Shown here piece by piece: positions 16,522 to 25,429 of a stretch of 64,000 bases of DNA. This DNA is from Streptomyces sp. JH14 (lineage in GTDB: Bacteria; Actinomycetota; Actinomycetes; Streptomycetales; Streptomycetaceae): positions 2,480,001-2,544,000 of the forward strand of contig NZ_JAJNEL010000001.1 in NCBI RefSeq assembly GCF_029428675.1. Reading direction: 5' to 3'. A program made the position numbers and the translations under genes. Positions within the stretch are counted from its first letter, which is position 1; each line of letters starts with the position of its first letter. The notes beneath the pieces were generated by a model that saw only the letters and a list, made by a program, of their open reading frames with translations, was not told the origin of the DNA and made no database searches.

Positions 16522-17106
16522 ATGCATCGCGCGTTGATCGTCGTGGACGTTCAGAACGACTTCTGCGAGGGCGGCAGCCTCGCGGTGGCGGGGGGCGCCG
16601 ATGTCGCCGCCGCCATCACCGACCTGATCGGCGAGGCCCAGGCCGGTTACCGCCATGTGGTGGCGACCCGGGACCACCATGTCGACGCGGGTGACCACTT
16701 CTCCGCGCAGCCGGACTTCGAGCGCACCTGGCCGCCGCACTGTGTCGCCGGTACGGAGGGGGTGGGCTTCCACCCGAATTTCGCCCCGGCGGTCGCCTCC
16801 GGGGCGATCGACGCCGTGTTCGACAAGGGGGCGTACTCGGGGGCGTACAGCGGCTTCCAGGGCCTCGACGAGAACGGGGTGGGGCTGGCCCGGTGGCTGC
16901 GGGACCGCGGCGTGACGGAGGTCGACGTGGTCGGCATCGCCACGGACCACTGTGTGCGGGCGACGGCGCTGGACGCGGTGCGGGAGGGATTCACGACGCA
17001 TGTGCTGCTCGACCTGACAGCGGGTGTCGCCGCGGGGACCACGGGGCGGGCGCTGGAGGAGCTCCGCGAGGCCGGGGTGAAGCTCTCCGGCAAGCCGGTG
17101 GTGTAG
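16522..17106 (+). CDS. pncA: Nicotinamidase (isochorismatase fold)
   Basis: 194 residues. Hydrolyses nicotinamide to nicotinate and ammonia, feeding pncB. Visible catalytic residues are Asp9 (LIVVDVQNDF), Lys102 (VFDKGAYS) and the nucleophile Cys144 (ATDHCVRAT). The metal site fits D51-x-H53 (TRDHH) and His73 (PPHC). An in-frame start at 16450 is rejected because the family sequence begins at MHRALIVVDVQ, and AAGGAC lies 9 nt before this ATG. Confidence 0.95.
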   Translation: MHRALIVVDVQNDFCEGGSLAVAGGADVAAAITDLIGEAQAGYRHVVATRDHHVDAGDHFSAQPDFERTWPPHCVAGTEGVGFHPNFAPAVASGAIDAVFDKGAYSGAYSGFQGLDENGVGLARWLRDRGVTEVDVVGIATDHCVRATALDAVREGFTTHVLLDLTAGVAAGTTGRALEELREAGVKLSGKPVV

Positions 17107-17249
17107 GCGGGGGATGGTCGCCGGGGTCGTCCGGCGGCAGCTGTGTCCTCGAGCTCGCCCACGGCCCCGGGGCCGTGCGGACCCCTCGACGGGCCGGATG
17201 CGCCGGCGTGGCGCCCGCATGTGCGGGCCGTGACCGCCCCCGCCGGTCC

Positions 17250-17654
17250 TCAGGCGCCGGACGGTCCGGACGTCGCCGGTGCGACGCCTGGGTGTGCGGG
17301 GAGGGCAGGGGTTGGGCGGGCCTGGATGTGCGCGGCGCTTCGGGGCGGCGCCAGCAGCGTTCTTATCGGGTGCCAGAGTTCCTGGGCCCGTTCCGGTCTG
17401 GCCCGCCAGAGGAGGCCGTCCGGGTGGTGCAGGACCGCGGTGATCTCGTCGGGTGTGGGGGGTTCCGCGTTGCCACGGAGGTAGACCGCTCGCAGGCCCA
17501 GGTTGCGCAGGCGCGTCAGGGCACGGGCCCGGTTGGCCGCGTGGACCAGGACGCGGACCGGCGTACCCGGGCCCGTCCCGTCCGCCGGGCCGGTCAGCGT
17601 GATCGCGACCACCACACTGCCGTTCGGCAGCTTGCTGAATCCTCCGCCTGCCAT
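17250..17654 (-). CDS. Conserved-looking small hypothetical protein
   Basis: 134 residues, no signal peptide or membrane segment. It begins MAGGGFSKLPNGSVVVAITL and has an alpha/beta-looking middle with NRARALTRLRNLGLRAVYLRG. The last 35 residues are Pro/Ala-rich. I do not recognise a family. ATG 17654 is chosen for GGGGGAG 8 nt upstream, though in-frame starts at 17678 and 17708 exist. It converges on pncA. Confidence 0.6.
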   Translation of the reverse strand: MAGGGFSKLPNGSVVVAITLTGPADGTGPGTPVRVLVHAANRARALTRLRNLGLRAVYLRGNAEPPTPDEITAVLHHPDGLLWRARPERAQELWHPIRTLLAPPRSAAHIQARPTPALPAHPGVAPATSGPSGA

Positions 17655-17716
17655 GCTCCGCGCTCCCCCATGAGACATCGTGTCAATAAGAATGCGAACA
17701 AGAGGCACCTAAACAC

Positions 17717-17752
17717 GATCGGCCGCCGCCCGCTAGAGGGCGACGGCCGATC
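17717..17752 (-). terminator. Terminator hairpin of the M6 protease gene
   Basis: GATCGGCCG (17717-17725) pairs with CGGCCGATC (17744-17752), and an inner CGCCC/GGGCG extension strengthens it. It lies about 27 bp past the M6 stop codon. The 17-bp motif at 17757-17773 sits between the two. Confidence 0.7.
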
Positions 17753-17756
17753 ATCT

Positions 17757-17773
17757 TCTGACCTGCGGTGATG
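17757..17773 (-). repeat. 17-bp 3'-end motif, copy 2
   Basis: Identical to 13933-13949. In the transcript sense it reads CATCACCGCAGGTCAGA, 5 bp after the M6 protease stop and directly before its terminator hairpin. Confidence 0.6.
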
Positions 17774-17778
17774 CGAGA

Positions 17779-20178
17779 TTATCGGTGCGAAGCGCCGACC
17801 TTGACCGTGATCGTCGAGCCGCTGAGCGGCTCGCTGACGATCGTGATCCGGGTGTTGGTGTCAGCGACCTTCACGCTTCCGGTCTCGTTCTCCTTGTACC
17901 AGTAGGTGCCCTTGTGGTCGTCGAAGACCGGGACACCCAGCTGCGGCTTGATCTTGACCGCCACGTCCGCGTTGTGCAGCGTGAAGCCATCGGTCGGCCA
18001 CCAGCTGAACGGAGCGTCGAACGGCTGGATCTTGTTGCGGATCACCGTGCCGTTCGCCCACTTCAGCGGCTTGGCGTGCGCGTCGATCGGCAGGATCAGG
18101 CCCTTGCCCGGGTGGGCGGAGACGTTGTTGTCCTTCTGGGAGGTGTCCCAGAGCCAGATCAGCAGACCGTTCTGGTACGGGTAGTGCTCGACCCAGTCCG
18201 GACGGGTCGTGGAGAAGCCGAAGTTGTACGGGCCGACCTTGAGGGTCTGGTCGTACGAGACGTACTGACGGTTCTCCGCGAGGTAGTACTGCGGGTACTC
18301 CTTGGTGAACGACGCGCCGACCCGCGAGAAGCCCTTGACCGTCCAGCCGTTGTCGTCACCCTCGGCGTTGTCCGAGAAGAGCGCCGCGCCGTCGGCGTTG
18401 ACCGCGATGGTGTCGGCCGCGAAGCCCACACCGCCCGCGCCGCCGTCGGTGGTGTAGCGGAACCGGATGTCGATCTTCTTGCCCGCGTAGGCGTTCAGCG
18501 AGTACGAGAGCTTCTGGTACTTGCCGGACACGTCGGTCAGGGCCGGCTTGTCACTGGCGTCGCGCGGGATCGCCTTGCCGTCGGCCGTGCCGTCGATCGC
18601 GGTCCAGCTCGTGCCGCCGTTCTCCGACACCTCGGTGTAGAGGTAGTCGTAGTCCTTCTCGATGTCCCACCAGCCCGAAAGGTCCAGGGACGCCGTGGAC
18701 TTGCCGGTCAGGTCGACCGAACGGGACAGGGTGTTGTTGAGATTGTCACCCATGTCGCTCCACCACTGCTTGGAGCCCTCGGCGGGCGTCGTGACAGCGG
18801 TGGTGACGGCCTTGTCCGGCAGCGTGACGACGAGCGCCTGCTTGTCGTCGGTGTTGTACTCCGAGACACCCAGCTTGTGGACCGAGTTCGTCGCGGCCTT
18901 GGCTGAGGCGTAGTTGAGCCAGCCAAGCTGCAGCTTGTCCCAGGCGGTCATGTCGCCGGGCATGTCACCGATGGCGTTCTTACCGGTGCCGAGCCAGGAG
19001 CCTGCCGACATCAGGGACCAGAAACCGACCGAGTTCTCGGCAGTGTTGGTGGTGTCGTAGAGGTCCGGCAGACCGAGGTCGTGGCCGTACTCGTGGGCGA
19101 AGACGCCCAGACCGCCGTTCTCGGGCTGCGCGGTGTAGTCACCGACCCAGATGCCGGTGTCACCGATCTGGGTACCGCCGGCCTTGTTGTCGGCCGGGCC
19201 GGTCGCGCCGGCGTTGGTGCCGTACGCGTACCAGCGGTGCGCCCAGATCGCGTTCGCGCCCTCGAAGCCGCCACCGGCGGACTCGTCCTCACCGGCGTGG
19301 ACGATCTGGAAGTGGTCGATGTAACCGTCGGGCTCGTTGAAGTTGCCGTCGTTGTCGAAGTCGTAACGGTCCCACTGGTCGTACTGCGCCAGGTCCGCCT
19401 TGATCTGTTCCTGCGTACGACCCTTGGCCTGCTGGTCCGCGGCCCAGGCGTTCACGCCGTCCCGGATCATGTCCCAGGAGTTGGCGCAGTTGGACGAACC
19501 GCAGTAGTTGGAGCCGTAACGGGCCTCGTTGTACGGGACCTTGACCCAGTCCGAGACCTCGCCCTCGACCGAGTAGCGCCCGGAGGACGTCTTCTCGTAG
19601 TACGTCTTCAGCGAGTTCTTCCCGGCGCCCTCACCGAAGTAGAGGTCCTGGAAGTGGGCCTGGTTGTAGTCGGCCTGCCAGGCGGTGCTGTTGTCCTTGG
19701 CCGGGTCCGGCTTGGCTATCGTGTTGTGCAGGGGACCCGGCGTGCCGCCGTACTTCTTGACGGGCGGCTTGGGGCCGTCACCGTCGGGGTCGAACGTGGT
19801 GGTGTTGTCGACCTGGTCGCCGAACTCGACCAGAACCGTGAAGATCTTGTCCGTCTTCTCACGGCCGAGCTCGACGTACTTCTTGTCGTCGAGCTTGACG
19901 ACCTTGGAACCGTCGCGCGTCGTCACCTTCTTGTCGCCCGCGATGACCTGCTCCAGGGCGGCCTGACGCTGCGCGTCCTGCTGCTTGCTGTAGGGGCCTT
20001 CCAGGTCGTGCGCGTTGCCCTTGCCCGACCCCGGATCGCGGCGGTCGACGATGGAGCTTCCCGCGCCCGACGACTTCGCGTCGGCCTGGGCGGTGGCGAA
20101 GGCCGACGCCGTCGCGGCAGTCGCGGCCATGGCCACGACAACCGCTGTGGCGCGAAACGCCCGTCTCTTAGTGGTCAC
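17779..20178 (-). CDS. Secreted M6 (immune inhibitor A-type) metalloprotease
   Basis: 799 residues. A Sec signal peptide (cleavage near QADA, about 34) is followed by a propeptide-like region to about 110 and then the M6 catalytic domain. That domain has the zinc motif HEYGHDLGLPD (His362, Glu363, His366), preceded by DFDNDGNFNEPDGYID, which resembles a calcium site. After about 480 come beta-sandwich domains typical of InhA-like enzymes. It probably degrades extracellular protein during growth or development. The ATG opens the signal peptide directly. It is transcribed alone, with its own terminator. The usual GTHPD-type third ligand region was not resolved. Confidence 0.9.
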   Translation of the reverse strand: MTTKRRAFRATAVVVAMAATAATASAFATAQADAKSSGAGSSIVDRRDPGSGKGNAHDLEGPYSKQQDAQRQAALEQVIAGDKKVTTRDGSKVVKLDDKKYVELGREKTDKIFTVLVEFGDQVDNTTTFDPDGDGPKPPVKKYGGTPGPLHNTIAKPDPAKDNSTAWQADYNQAHFQDLYFGEGAGKNSLKTYYEKTSSGRYSVEGEVSDWVKVPYNEARYGSNYCGSSNCANSWDMIRDGVNAWAADQQAKGRTQEQIKADLAQYDQWDRYDFDNDGNFNEPDGYIDHFQIVHAGEDESAGGGFEGANAIWAHRWYAYGTNAGATGPADNKAGGTQIGDTGIWVGDYTAQPENGGLGVFAHEYGHDLGLPDLYDTTNTAENSVGFWSLMSAGSWLGTGKNAIGDMPGDMTAWDKLQLGWLNYASAKAATNSVHKLGVSEYNTDDKQALVVTLPDKAVTTAVTTPAEGSKQWWSDMGDNLNNTLSRSVDLTGKSTASLDLSGWWDIEKDYDYLYTEVSENGGTSWTAIDGTADGKAIPRDASDKPALTDVSGKYQKLSYSLNAYAGKKIDIRFRYTTDGGAGGVGFAADTIAVNADGAALFSDNAEGDDNGWTVKGFSRVGASFTKEYPQYYLAENRQYVSYDQTLKVGPYNFGFSTTRPDWVEHYPYQNGLLIWLWDTSQKDNNVSAHPGKGLILPIDAHAKPLKWANGTVIRNKIQPFDAPFSWWPTDGFTLHNADVAVKIKPQLGVPVFDDHKGTYWYKENETGSVKVADTNTRITIVSEPLSGSTITVKVGASHR

Positions 20179-20547
20179 TTGATGCTGTCCTCCCCGGCGT
20201 CCGCGGCTGCAGCCTCGGGAGTATGGAGGGGCCGCACGCGGATACGCATCACAAGTGACGACATTCGACCGGAGTTACGGGAGAAAAGACAGACCTTGAC
20301 TTGAACAGGCCAAGTGCATTATGTGTAAGCCACATTCCGGTATCCGAACGACCACCGGACAGCCGCACGGCGCGCCGCAGGCCCCCTTTGGAGCGGCGGA
20401 TGACTCAGTGCGCCCCCCGTGCACCGGCACCGTGGGTTAGGTCACGCTTACTAGCGGTTCCTGCCGGGCATTCACCGTCGTAGAGTCGCTGACAGTGCGA
20501 CCGCGTTGAGAGACTGCCCATCCGACGCCCCGAGGACGGATACCGCC
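20179..20547. other. Intergenic promoter region between divergent genes
   Basis: 369 bp between the M6 protease (leftward) and a small membrane protein (rightward), with no gene. A short inverted repeat ACTTG-AACAGGC-CAAGT lies near 20300-20316, next to a less GC-rich patch (TGCATTATGTGTAAG). It is a possible operator, but not one I recognise. Confidence 0.4.
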
Positions 20548-20883
20548 ATGCCGCGTCCCACTGCTGCACAGCTCTCCTATGGATCGGTCACCGTCGTCTT
20601 CTCGACGCTCGCCATGCTGCTGCTGTCCCGTACCAGTGCGGGCATCGGCATCGCCGTCATAGGCACGGCGGCGATGGCGCTCGGCCTGTTGGTGGCCGTC
20701 ACCGTACCCGCGCCGCTGCGGGCGAAAACGCGGAAGGCGGCGAGGACGGCAACCGGGGTTCGTACGAACCCTGCCGTCCCCACCGCCACTTCCGGTGCAT
20801 CTGCGGAGGAGGTCGTCGTCGACGACGTCCACCGGACCAGGATCCCGGCCGGGCGCGTGGGCGAGCACTCCCTGCGCCGCTGA
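20548..20883 (+). CDS. Small membrane protein with two transmembrane helices
   Basis: 111 residues. Two hydrophobic helices at about 9-27 and 31-52 (VTVVFSTLAMLLLS, GIGIAVIGTAAMALGLLV) are followed by a basic, Thr/Ala-rich cytoplasmic tail of about 60 residues. Function is unknown. ATG 20548 has GAGGAC about 10 nt upstream; an in-frame start at 20506 would add 14 uncharacteristic residues. It converges with the RDD gene 10 bp away. Confidence 0.7.
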   Translation: MPRPTAAQLSYGSVTVVFSTLAMLLLSRTSAGIGIAVIGTAAMALGLLVAVTVPAPLRAKTRKAARTATGVRTNPAVPTATSGASAEEVVVDDVHRTRIPAGRVGEHSLRR

Positions 20884-20893
20884 CCGGCCCCGG

Positions 20894-21625
20894 CTACACG
20901 GCCGTGACCACCACCGTCTTGGCCGCCTTGTCCTGCAGTCCCTGCCGGTACGGCTTGTCCGTGAACATCAGCACGATGTTGATCAGCCACCACAGGCACG
21001 GGCAGCACAGCAGAGCCGGCAGCCACAGCACCACGGCCCGCAGGAACGAGGCGCTGGTGTCCGGCACCCGGCCGTCGTTGAGCATCGCGACCCGGAGTTT
21101 GAACAGCCGCTTGCCGATGGTGCGGCCGTCCTTGTGCGTGAAGTACGTGTCGTACACGACGTAGGCGGCGAGCGCGATCAGCGACCAGAGCAGCTGGTGC
21201 CCGCTGTAGGTCTGGTTGAAGACATCGCCGACGTTGTCGTCATTGCCGTTGCCGTTCGACACCTCGACCGCGCCGCCGAACGGCAACGAGATCAGATACA
21301 GCGGGATCGAGATGATCAAGAAGTCGATCAGCCGGGCCAGAATCCGCTTGCCGGGCTCGGCGAGCGGCGGCATGCCCGCCAGCGGGTCCGTGCCGCCGTA
21401 CGGGCCGCCGCCGTAGGCTCCGGGATCGTACGGCGGCGGAGGGGGTGGCGGGGGCGGCGGAGCGCCGTCGTAGGGCGATCCCGACCCCGGCCCCGAACCT
21501 GCGCCCGGCCCGTGCCCCGGACCCTGCCCCGGACCCTGCCCAGACCCCGACGAGGGGTCCTGCGGCTTCTTGAGGAACGGGTCGTCCTCGGGTGGCTGAC
21601 CGGGCGTCGGCTGATCGTTGCTCAT
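20894..21625 (-). CDS. RDD family membrane protein with proline/glycine-rich N-terminus
   Basis: 243 residues. Residues 1-80 are disordered, with GPGQGPGHGPGAGSGPGSG and PPPPPPPPP tracts. From about 90 the RDD domain begins at KRILARLIDFLIISIPLYL, where the Arg and the two Asp-type positions define the family. It holds three to four hydrophobic helices and a conserved TIGKRLFKLRV motif. RDD proteins are small transporter-like membrane proteins of mostly unknown substrate. A second RDD gene lies 133 bp upstream on the same strand, so the two probably form an operon. Confidence 0.85.
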   Translation of the reverse strand: MSNDQPTPGQPPEDDPFLKKPQDPSSGSGQGPGQGPGHGPGAGSGPGSGSPYDGAPPPPPPPPPPYDPGAYGGGPYGGTDPLAGMPPLAEPGKRILARLIDFLIISIPLYLISLPFGGAVEVSNGNGNDDNVGDVFNQTYSGHQLLWSLIALAAYVVYDTYFTHKDGRTIGKRLFKLRVAMLNDGRVPDTSASFLRAVVLWLPALLCCPCLWWLINIVLMFTDKPYRQGLQDKAAKTVVVTAV

Positions 21626-21758
21626 GGGGGCAGTGCACCCCGGCCCGAGGGCGCCCGCAACGGCTCAGGTGCGTTCGGGGGAACGGGGCACGGCGCCGCC
21701 GCCCCGCACCCGACGGGTCGTCAGTCCTGCGGGCCCGCCGGGCATCGGAGGCCGGCGG

Positions 21759-23255
21759 TCAGTCCGCCACGAACGTGCGGGCGGCCTTGTCGTGCCAGCA
21801 CTGCCGCCACGGGCGGTCGAACAGACACCACATCACGTCGAACACGCCGATCACCAGGATGCCGAGCACACCGTAGACCAGCCAACGGCGCAGCGCCGCC
21901 CCGAAGCCGGGTGCGTCGTGGGACTCGATGTCCCGCACTTCCAGCCCGCAGAGCTTCTTGCCGAGCGTGCGCCCCCACTTCGCGGTCGGCAGCGCCTCCA
22001 ACAGCACGCCGAACACCAGGAACGCGGCGAGTACCCCGCCGAACAGGACGGACGTCGTGGAGTCCACCAGCCAGACGGTGACCGTCTGCCCGGACAGCTT
22101 CGCCGCGTCGATCTTCTGCTCGATGTGGTCCATCGCCCGGGTGACGAGCGGGTACGCGACCGCGCCGACGAGCGCGCCCAGCACGACCGTGTCGACGAGC
22201 CGGGCGGCGAACCGCTTGCCGAGCCCGGCGGGACGGGCAGCCGCCTGGGCCTGGGCGAGCTGCTGGAAGTGGTCGTTGACCGGGGGCTTCCAGGGCACGA
22301 CGGGCTGATCCGGCTGAGCGGGCCGGACATGCTGAGCCATCTGCGGGCTGCCGAACTGCGGCTGGTGTTGCTGCTGCTGGGGCGGGACCTGCTGCGGCTG
22401 CTGTTGCTGAGGGGCGGCGAGCTGATGGACCTGCTGCGCCCAGGAGGAGGCGCCGCCGCCCGGACCCGGAGCGATCGGCCCCTGGGAGGCCGGGGCAGGC
22501 GCGGGTGCCTGCGGGGTGGCGCCGGAGCCGACCGCGCGGACCGACATCGTCCCGTCCCCGGCTTCCGGCCCTGCTGTGCCGGGCCGGGACGACCGGCCGC
22601 CCTTGCCCATGGCGCGGATCGCGACGGTGTTCTCGGGGGCATGGCCGCCGCCGTCCCGCATACCCGGCAGTGCGCCGCCCGTGGGGTCCGGCGAGGCCGG
22701 CCGGCGTGGATCCGTCGGAACCCGGTCCGCCGGCGTGTCGTCACCCGGGGCGCGGTCGGCGGGGGCACGCCCCGCCGGCGTACGCGGATCCTGGACCGCT
22801 GCGCCGCCCCGCTCGCCCGCGCCCCGGTCCTCACCGGGCTGCCCGGTACCGCCCCAGGACACCCGCCTGTCGCGTTCGCCGCCGAAGCCGGTCTGCCGGG
22901 AGGCGTCGGCCTGCCAGGCGGACGAGGGTTCGGGGCGGGCGGAGTCGTACGGCTCCTCGTCGAGGAAGACCGGACCGGTCTCGTCCACCGGTGCGTACGT
23001 CGGACCGGACGCCTGCGCGGGTTCCGGTGCCGGCGCCGAAGGCTGCTCGGACCGCGGCTGAGGCCGCGGCTGCGGGGCGGGGTCCGCGCCGGCGGGCGCC
23101 TCGGGCGCCGACTCGCCCTGCCGTGGCGCAGGACGGCTGGTGCCGGGCACCCACGAAGCACCGTTCCAGTACCGGATATATCCGGGAATGGACGGGTCGG
23201 GGTAATACCCCTCGCGGGGCCTGTCGTCACCGGGTGCCGGGGTTGGGGCGCTCAT
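21759..23255 (-). CDS. DUF2510-RDD membrane protein with long disordered linker
   Basis: 498 residues. Residues about 12-45 are a DUF2510-type motif (GYYPDPSIPGYIRYWNGASW), known from actinobacterial membrane proteins. About 45-320 is a low-complexity linker rich in Pro, Ala, Asp and Gln, with a QQQQPQQVPPQQQQ tract. The RDD domain starts near residue 330 (GKRFAARLVDTVVLGALVG) and carries the family motif RTLGKKLCGLEV. Several transmembrane helices follow. ATG 23255 follows an in-frame start codon at 23258. It is paired with the smaller RDD gene downstream. Confidence 0.85.
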   Translation of the reverse strand: MSAPTPAPGDDRPREGYYPDPSIPGYIRYWNGASWVPGTSRPAPRQGESAPEAPAGADPAPQPRPQPRSEQPSAPAPEPAQASGPTYAPVDETGPVFLDEEPYDSARPEPSSAWQADASRQTGFGGERDRRVSWGGTGQPGEDRGAGERGGAAVQDPRTPAGRAPADRAPGDDTPADRVPTDPRRPASPDPTGGALPGMRDGGGHAPENTVAIRAMGKGGRSSRPGTAGPEAGDGTMSVRAVGSGATPQAPAPAPASQGPIAPGPGGGASSWAQQVHQLAAPQQQQPQQVPPQQQQHQPQFGSPQMAQHVRPAQPDQPVVPWKPPVNDHFQQLAQAQAAARPAGLGKRFAARLVDTVVLGALVGAVAYPLVTRAMDHIEQKIDAAKLSGQTVTVWLVDSTTSVLFGGVLAAFLVFGVLLEALPTAKWGRTLGKKLCGLEVRDIESHDAPGFGAALRRWLVYGVLGILVIGVFDVMWCLFDRPWRQCWHDKAARTFVAD

Positions 23256-23467
23256 CACCGTGGTCCCGTATCTCTTCGAAGCTTCAGGTCAACGGTCCAC
23301 ATCTACCAGACAGCCGCGTACCCCCGGGCCAGTCCCGGCGTTTGGGGCACCTTCCGGTCGCCGTGAAGTTTTTTCCGGAAGTCGCGTAATAGGTGGCGGG
23401 GAGGGCGCTCTCTCCATGTGCGGGCCGGTCAGGGGACCGGTTCACCGGCACCGAAAGGACGTATCCC

Positions 23468-23944
23468 ATGGACACCCTGGTGGAACGCGAACTGGAGCTG
23501 AAGCTGGTCCTGTCGCCCGAGTGCAGCATCCCCGTGCCGGCCCGGCTGACCTACCGCACGGAGGATCCGTACGCCGTGCACATCGCCTTTCACGTCGGTT
23601 CCGAGTCCCCCGTGTACTGGACGTTCGCCCGCGATCTGCTGGTCGAGGGCGTGTTCCGGCCGTGCGGGTACGGGGATGTACGGATCTGGCCGACCAAGGT
23701 CGACCGGCGCAGCGTCATCTGCATGGCGCTGACCTCGCCCGACGGCAACGCGCTGCTGGAGGTGCCGTCCGCCGCCGTGGCCGCGTGGGCGGAGCGGACG
23801 CTGCGCCTGGTGCCGCCCGGAACCGAGTCCGCCCTGCTCGGCATCGACGCCGGTCTCGCCGAACTGCTCGCGCCGCTGCCGGCCGACGACCTGTGGATGA
23901 GCGACCTGTGGCCGTCGGACGAGCCGACGGACGGCGAGGCCTGA
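23468..23944 (+). CDS. ssgG: SsgA-like sporulation/cell division protein (SALP), probably SsgG
   Basis: 158 residues. SALPs occur only in morphologically complex actinomycetes and control septum placement and peptidoglycan events in sporulation. Family marks are LVLSPECSIPVPARLTYR, DPYAVHIAFHV and the strongly conserved WTFARDLLVEG. From memory this position (between the RDD genes and a FAD oxidase) is that of S. coelicolor SCO2924, ssgG, whose mutants skip septa. The ATG is preceded by GAAAGGA. The acidic C-terminal tail is about 20 residues longer than in many SALPs. The stop codon lies inside a hairpin shared with the convergent gene. Confidence 0.85.
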   Translation: MDTLVERELELKLVLSPECSIPVPARLTYRTEDPYAVHIAFHVGSESPVYWTFARDLLVEGVFRPCGYGDVRIWPTKVDRRSVICMALTSPDGNALLEVPSAAVAAWAERTLRLVPPGTESALLGIDAGLAELLAPLPADDLWMSDLWPSDEPTDGEA

Positions 23945-23956
23945 TGCCTCGCCGTC
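23930..23956. terminator. Bidirectional hairpin spanning the ssgG stop codon
   Basis: GACGGCGAGGC-CTGAT-GCCTCGCCGTC, an 11-bp perfect stem. The loop contains the TGA stop of ssgG, and the other side lies 9 bp from the stop of the convergent oxidase gene. Confidence 0.6.
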
Positions 23957-23964
23957 CGCGGAGG

Positions 23965-25332
23965 TCAGAAGACCTTGCCGGGGTTGAGCAGGCCCAGCGG
24001 GTCGAACGCCGCCTTGATGCCGCGGTGCATCTCGACGCCCACCTCGCCGAGTTCGCGGGCCAGCCAGTCCTTCTTCAGGATACCGACGCCGTGCTCGCCG
24101 GTGATGGTGCCACCGAGTTCCAGGCCGAGCGCCATGATCTCGTCGAAGGACTCGCGGGCCCGCCGGGATTCGTCGGCGTCGGTGTGGTCGAAGCAGACGA
24201 CGGGGTGGGTGTTGCCGTCGCCGGCGTGGGCACAGACACCGATGGTGAGGCCGTACTTCTCCGCGATGGCCGCCGTTCCCTCGATCATGGCGCCGAGCCG
24301 GGAGCGCGGTACGCACACGTCGTCGATCATCGTGGCGGACTTGACGGCTTCCAGGGCGGTGAGCGACATCCGGCGGGCCTGGAGGAGGAGTTCGGACTCG
24401 GCGGCGTCGGCCGCGGGGACCACCTCGGTGGCGCCCGCGGCCGTGCACAGTGCGGCGACGGCGTCCAGATCGGCTGTGGGGTCCGGGGTGTCGAAGGCGG
24501 CGAGCAGCAGCGCCTCGGTGGACTCGGGGAGGCCCATGTGGGCCATCGCGTTGACGGCGCGGACGGTCGTACGGTCCATCAGTTCGAGGAGTGATGGGGT
24601 GTGACCGCGCTCCATGATCCGGCAGACCGCGTCGCAGGCGGCTGCCGCGGACGGGAATTCGGCGGCCAGGACGAGCTGCTGCGGCGGCTGCGGCTTCAGG
24701 GCGAGCACGGCACGGACGACGATGCCGAGGCTGCCCTCGGAGCCGACGAAGAGCCGGGTGAGGTCGTAGCCGGCCACTCCCTTGGCCGTCCGGCGGCCGG
24801 TCGTCAGGAGCCGCCCGTCGGCGAGGACGACTTTGAGGCCGAGTACGTACTCGGCGGTGACCCCGTACTTCACGCAGCACAGCCCGCCGGACGCGGTGCC
24901 GATGTTGCCGCCGATGGTGCACATCTCCCAGCTGGACGGGTCCGGGGGGTAGTACAGCCCGTGCTCGTTCACCGCGCGGGAGAGCACGGCATTGATGACG
25001 CCGGGCTCCACGACGGCGATCCGGTCGACCGGGTTGATCTCCAGGATCCGGTCCATCTTCACCAGGGACAGCACGATGCAGCCGTCGGAGGCGTTGGCCG
25101 CGCCCGACAGTCCGGTACGGGCGCCCTGCGGGACGACCGGGACGCGTAGCGCGGTCGCCGTGCGCATGACGTGCTGGACCTGTTCGACGGTGCGGGGCAG
25201 GACCACGACGGCCGGAGCGCCCGCGTCGCAGAAGCTCGCCATGTCGTGGGCGTACGAAGCGGTGACGTCCGGATCGGTGATCAGTGCCTCGGCGGGAAGG
25301 CCCGCGCGCAGTCGTTCAAGAAGATCATCCAT
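23965..25332 (-). CDS. FAD-linked oxidase of the glycolate oxidase GlcD/D-lactate dehydrogenase type
   Basis: 455 residues. It probably oxidises a 2-hydroxy acid (glycolate or D-lactate) using FAD. The PCMH FAD-binding domain spans about 40-215 with VPVVPQGARTGLSGAAN and PDPSSWEMCTIGGNIGTAS, the pyrophosphate-binding segments. The C-terminal substrate domain contains GVCAHAGDGNTHPVV, with the metal/substrate histidines of the family, and ends with FDPLGLLNPGKVF. The ATG at 25332 starts the family homology; the open frame extends upstream to 25467 without similarity. No GlcE/GlcF partner lies nearby, so it may use another acceptor. Confidence 0.9.
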   Translation of the reverse strand: MDDLLERLRAGLPAEALITDPDVTASYAHDMASFCDAGAPAVVVLPRTVEQVQHVMRTATALRVPVVPQGARTGLSGAANASDGCIVLSLVKMDRILEINPVDRIAVVEPGVINAVLSRAVNEHGLYYPPDPSSWEMCTIGGNIGTASGGLCCVKYGVTAEYVLGLKVVLADGRLLTTGRRTAKGVAGYDLTRLFVGSEGSLGIVVRAVLALKPQPPQQLVLAAEFPSAAAACDAVCRIMERGHTPSLLELMDRTTVRAVNAMAHMGLPESTEALLLAAFDTPDPTADLDAVAALCTAAGATEVVPAADAAESELLLQARRMSLTALEAVKSATMIDDVCVPRSRLGAMIEGTAAIAEKYGLTIGVCAHAGDGNTHPVVCFDHTDADESRRARESFDEIMALGLELGGTITGEHGVGILKKDWLARELGEVGVEMHRGIKAAFDPLGLLNPGKVF

Positions 25333-25429
25333 GATCCAAGCGTGACACCCGGGGCCAATGGTGTGAACCCGTCTGCGGCAGCGTTCCCAAGGCGCGGTGT
25401 GATCTTCGTACTGACGCAGAGTGATCGGC

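Noticed and set aside
21400..21540. GC-rich repetitive tract resembling a CRISPR or tandem repeat
   Set aside because: It is coding sequence for Pro and Gly-Pro-Gly runs in the RDD protein; units are irregular and there are no spacers. No CRISPR array was found anywhere in the window.
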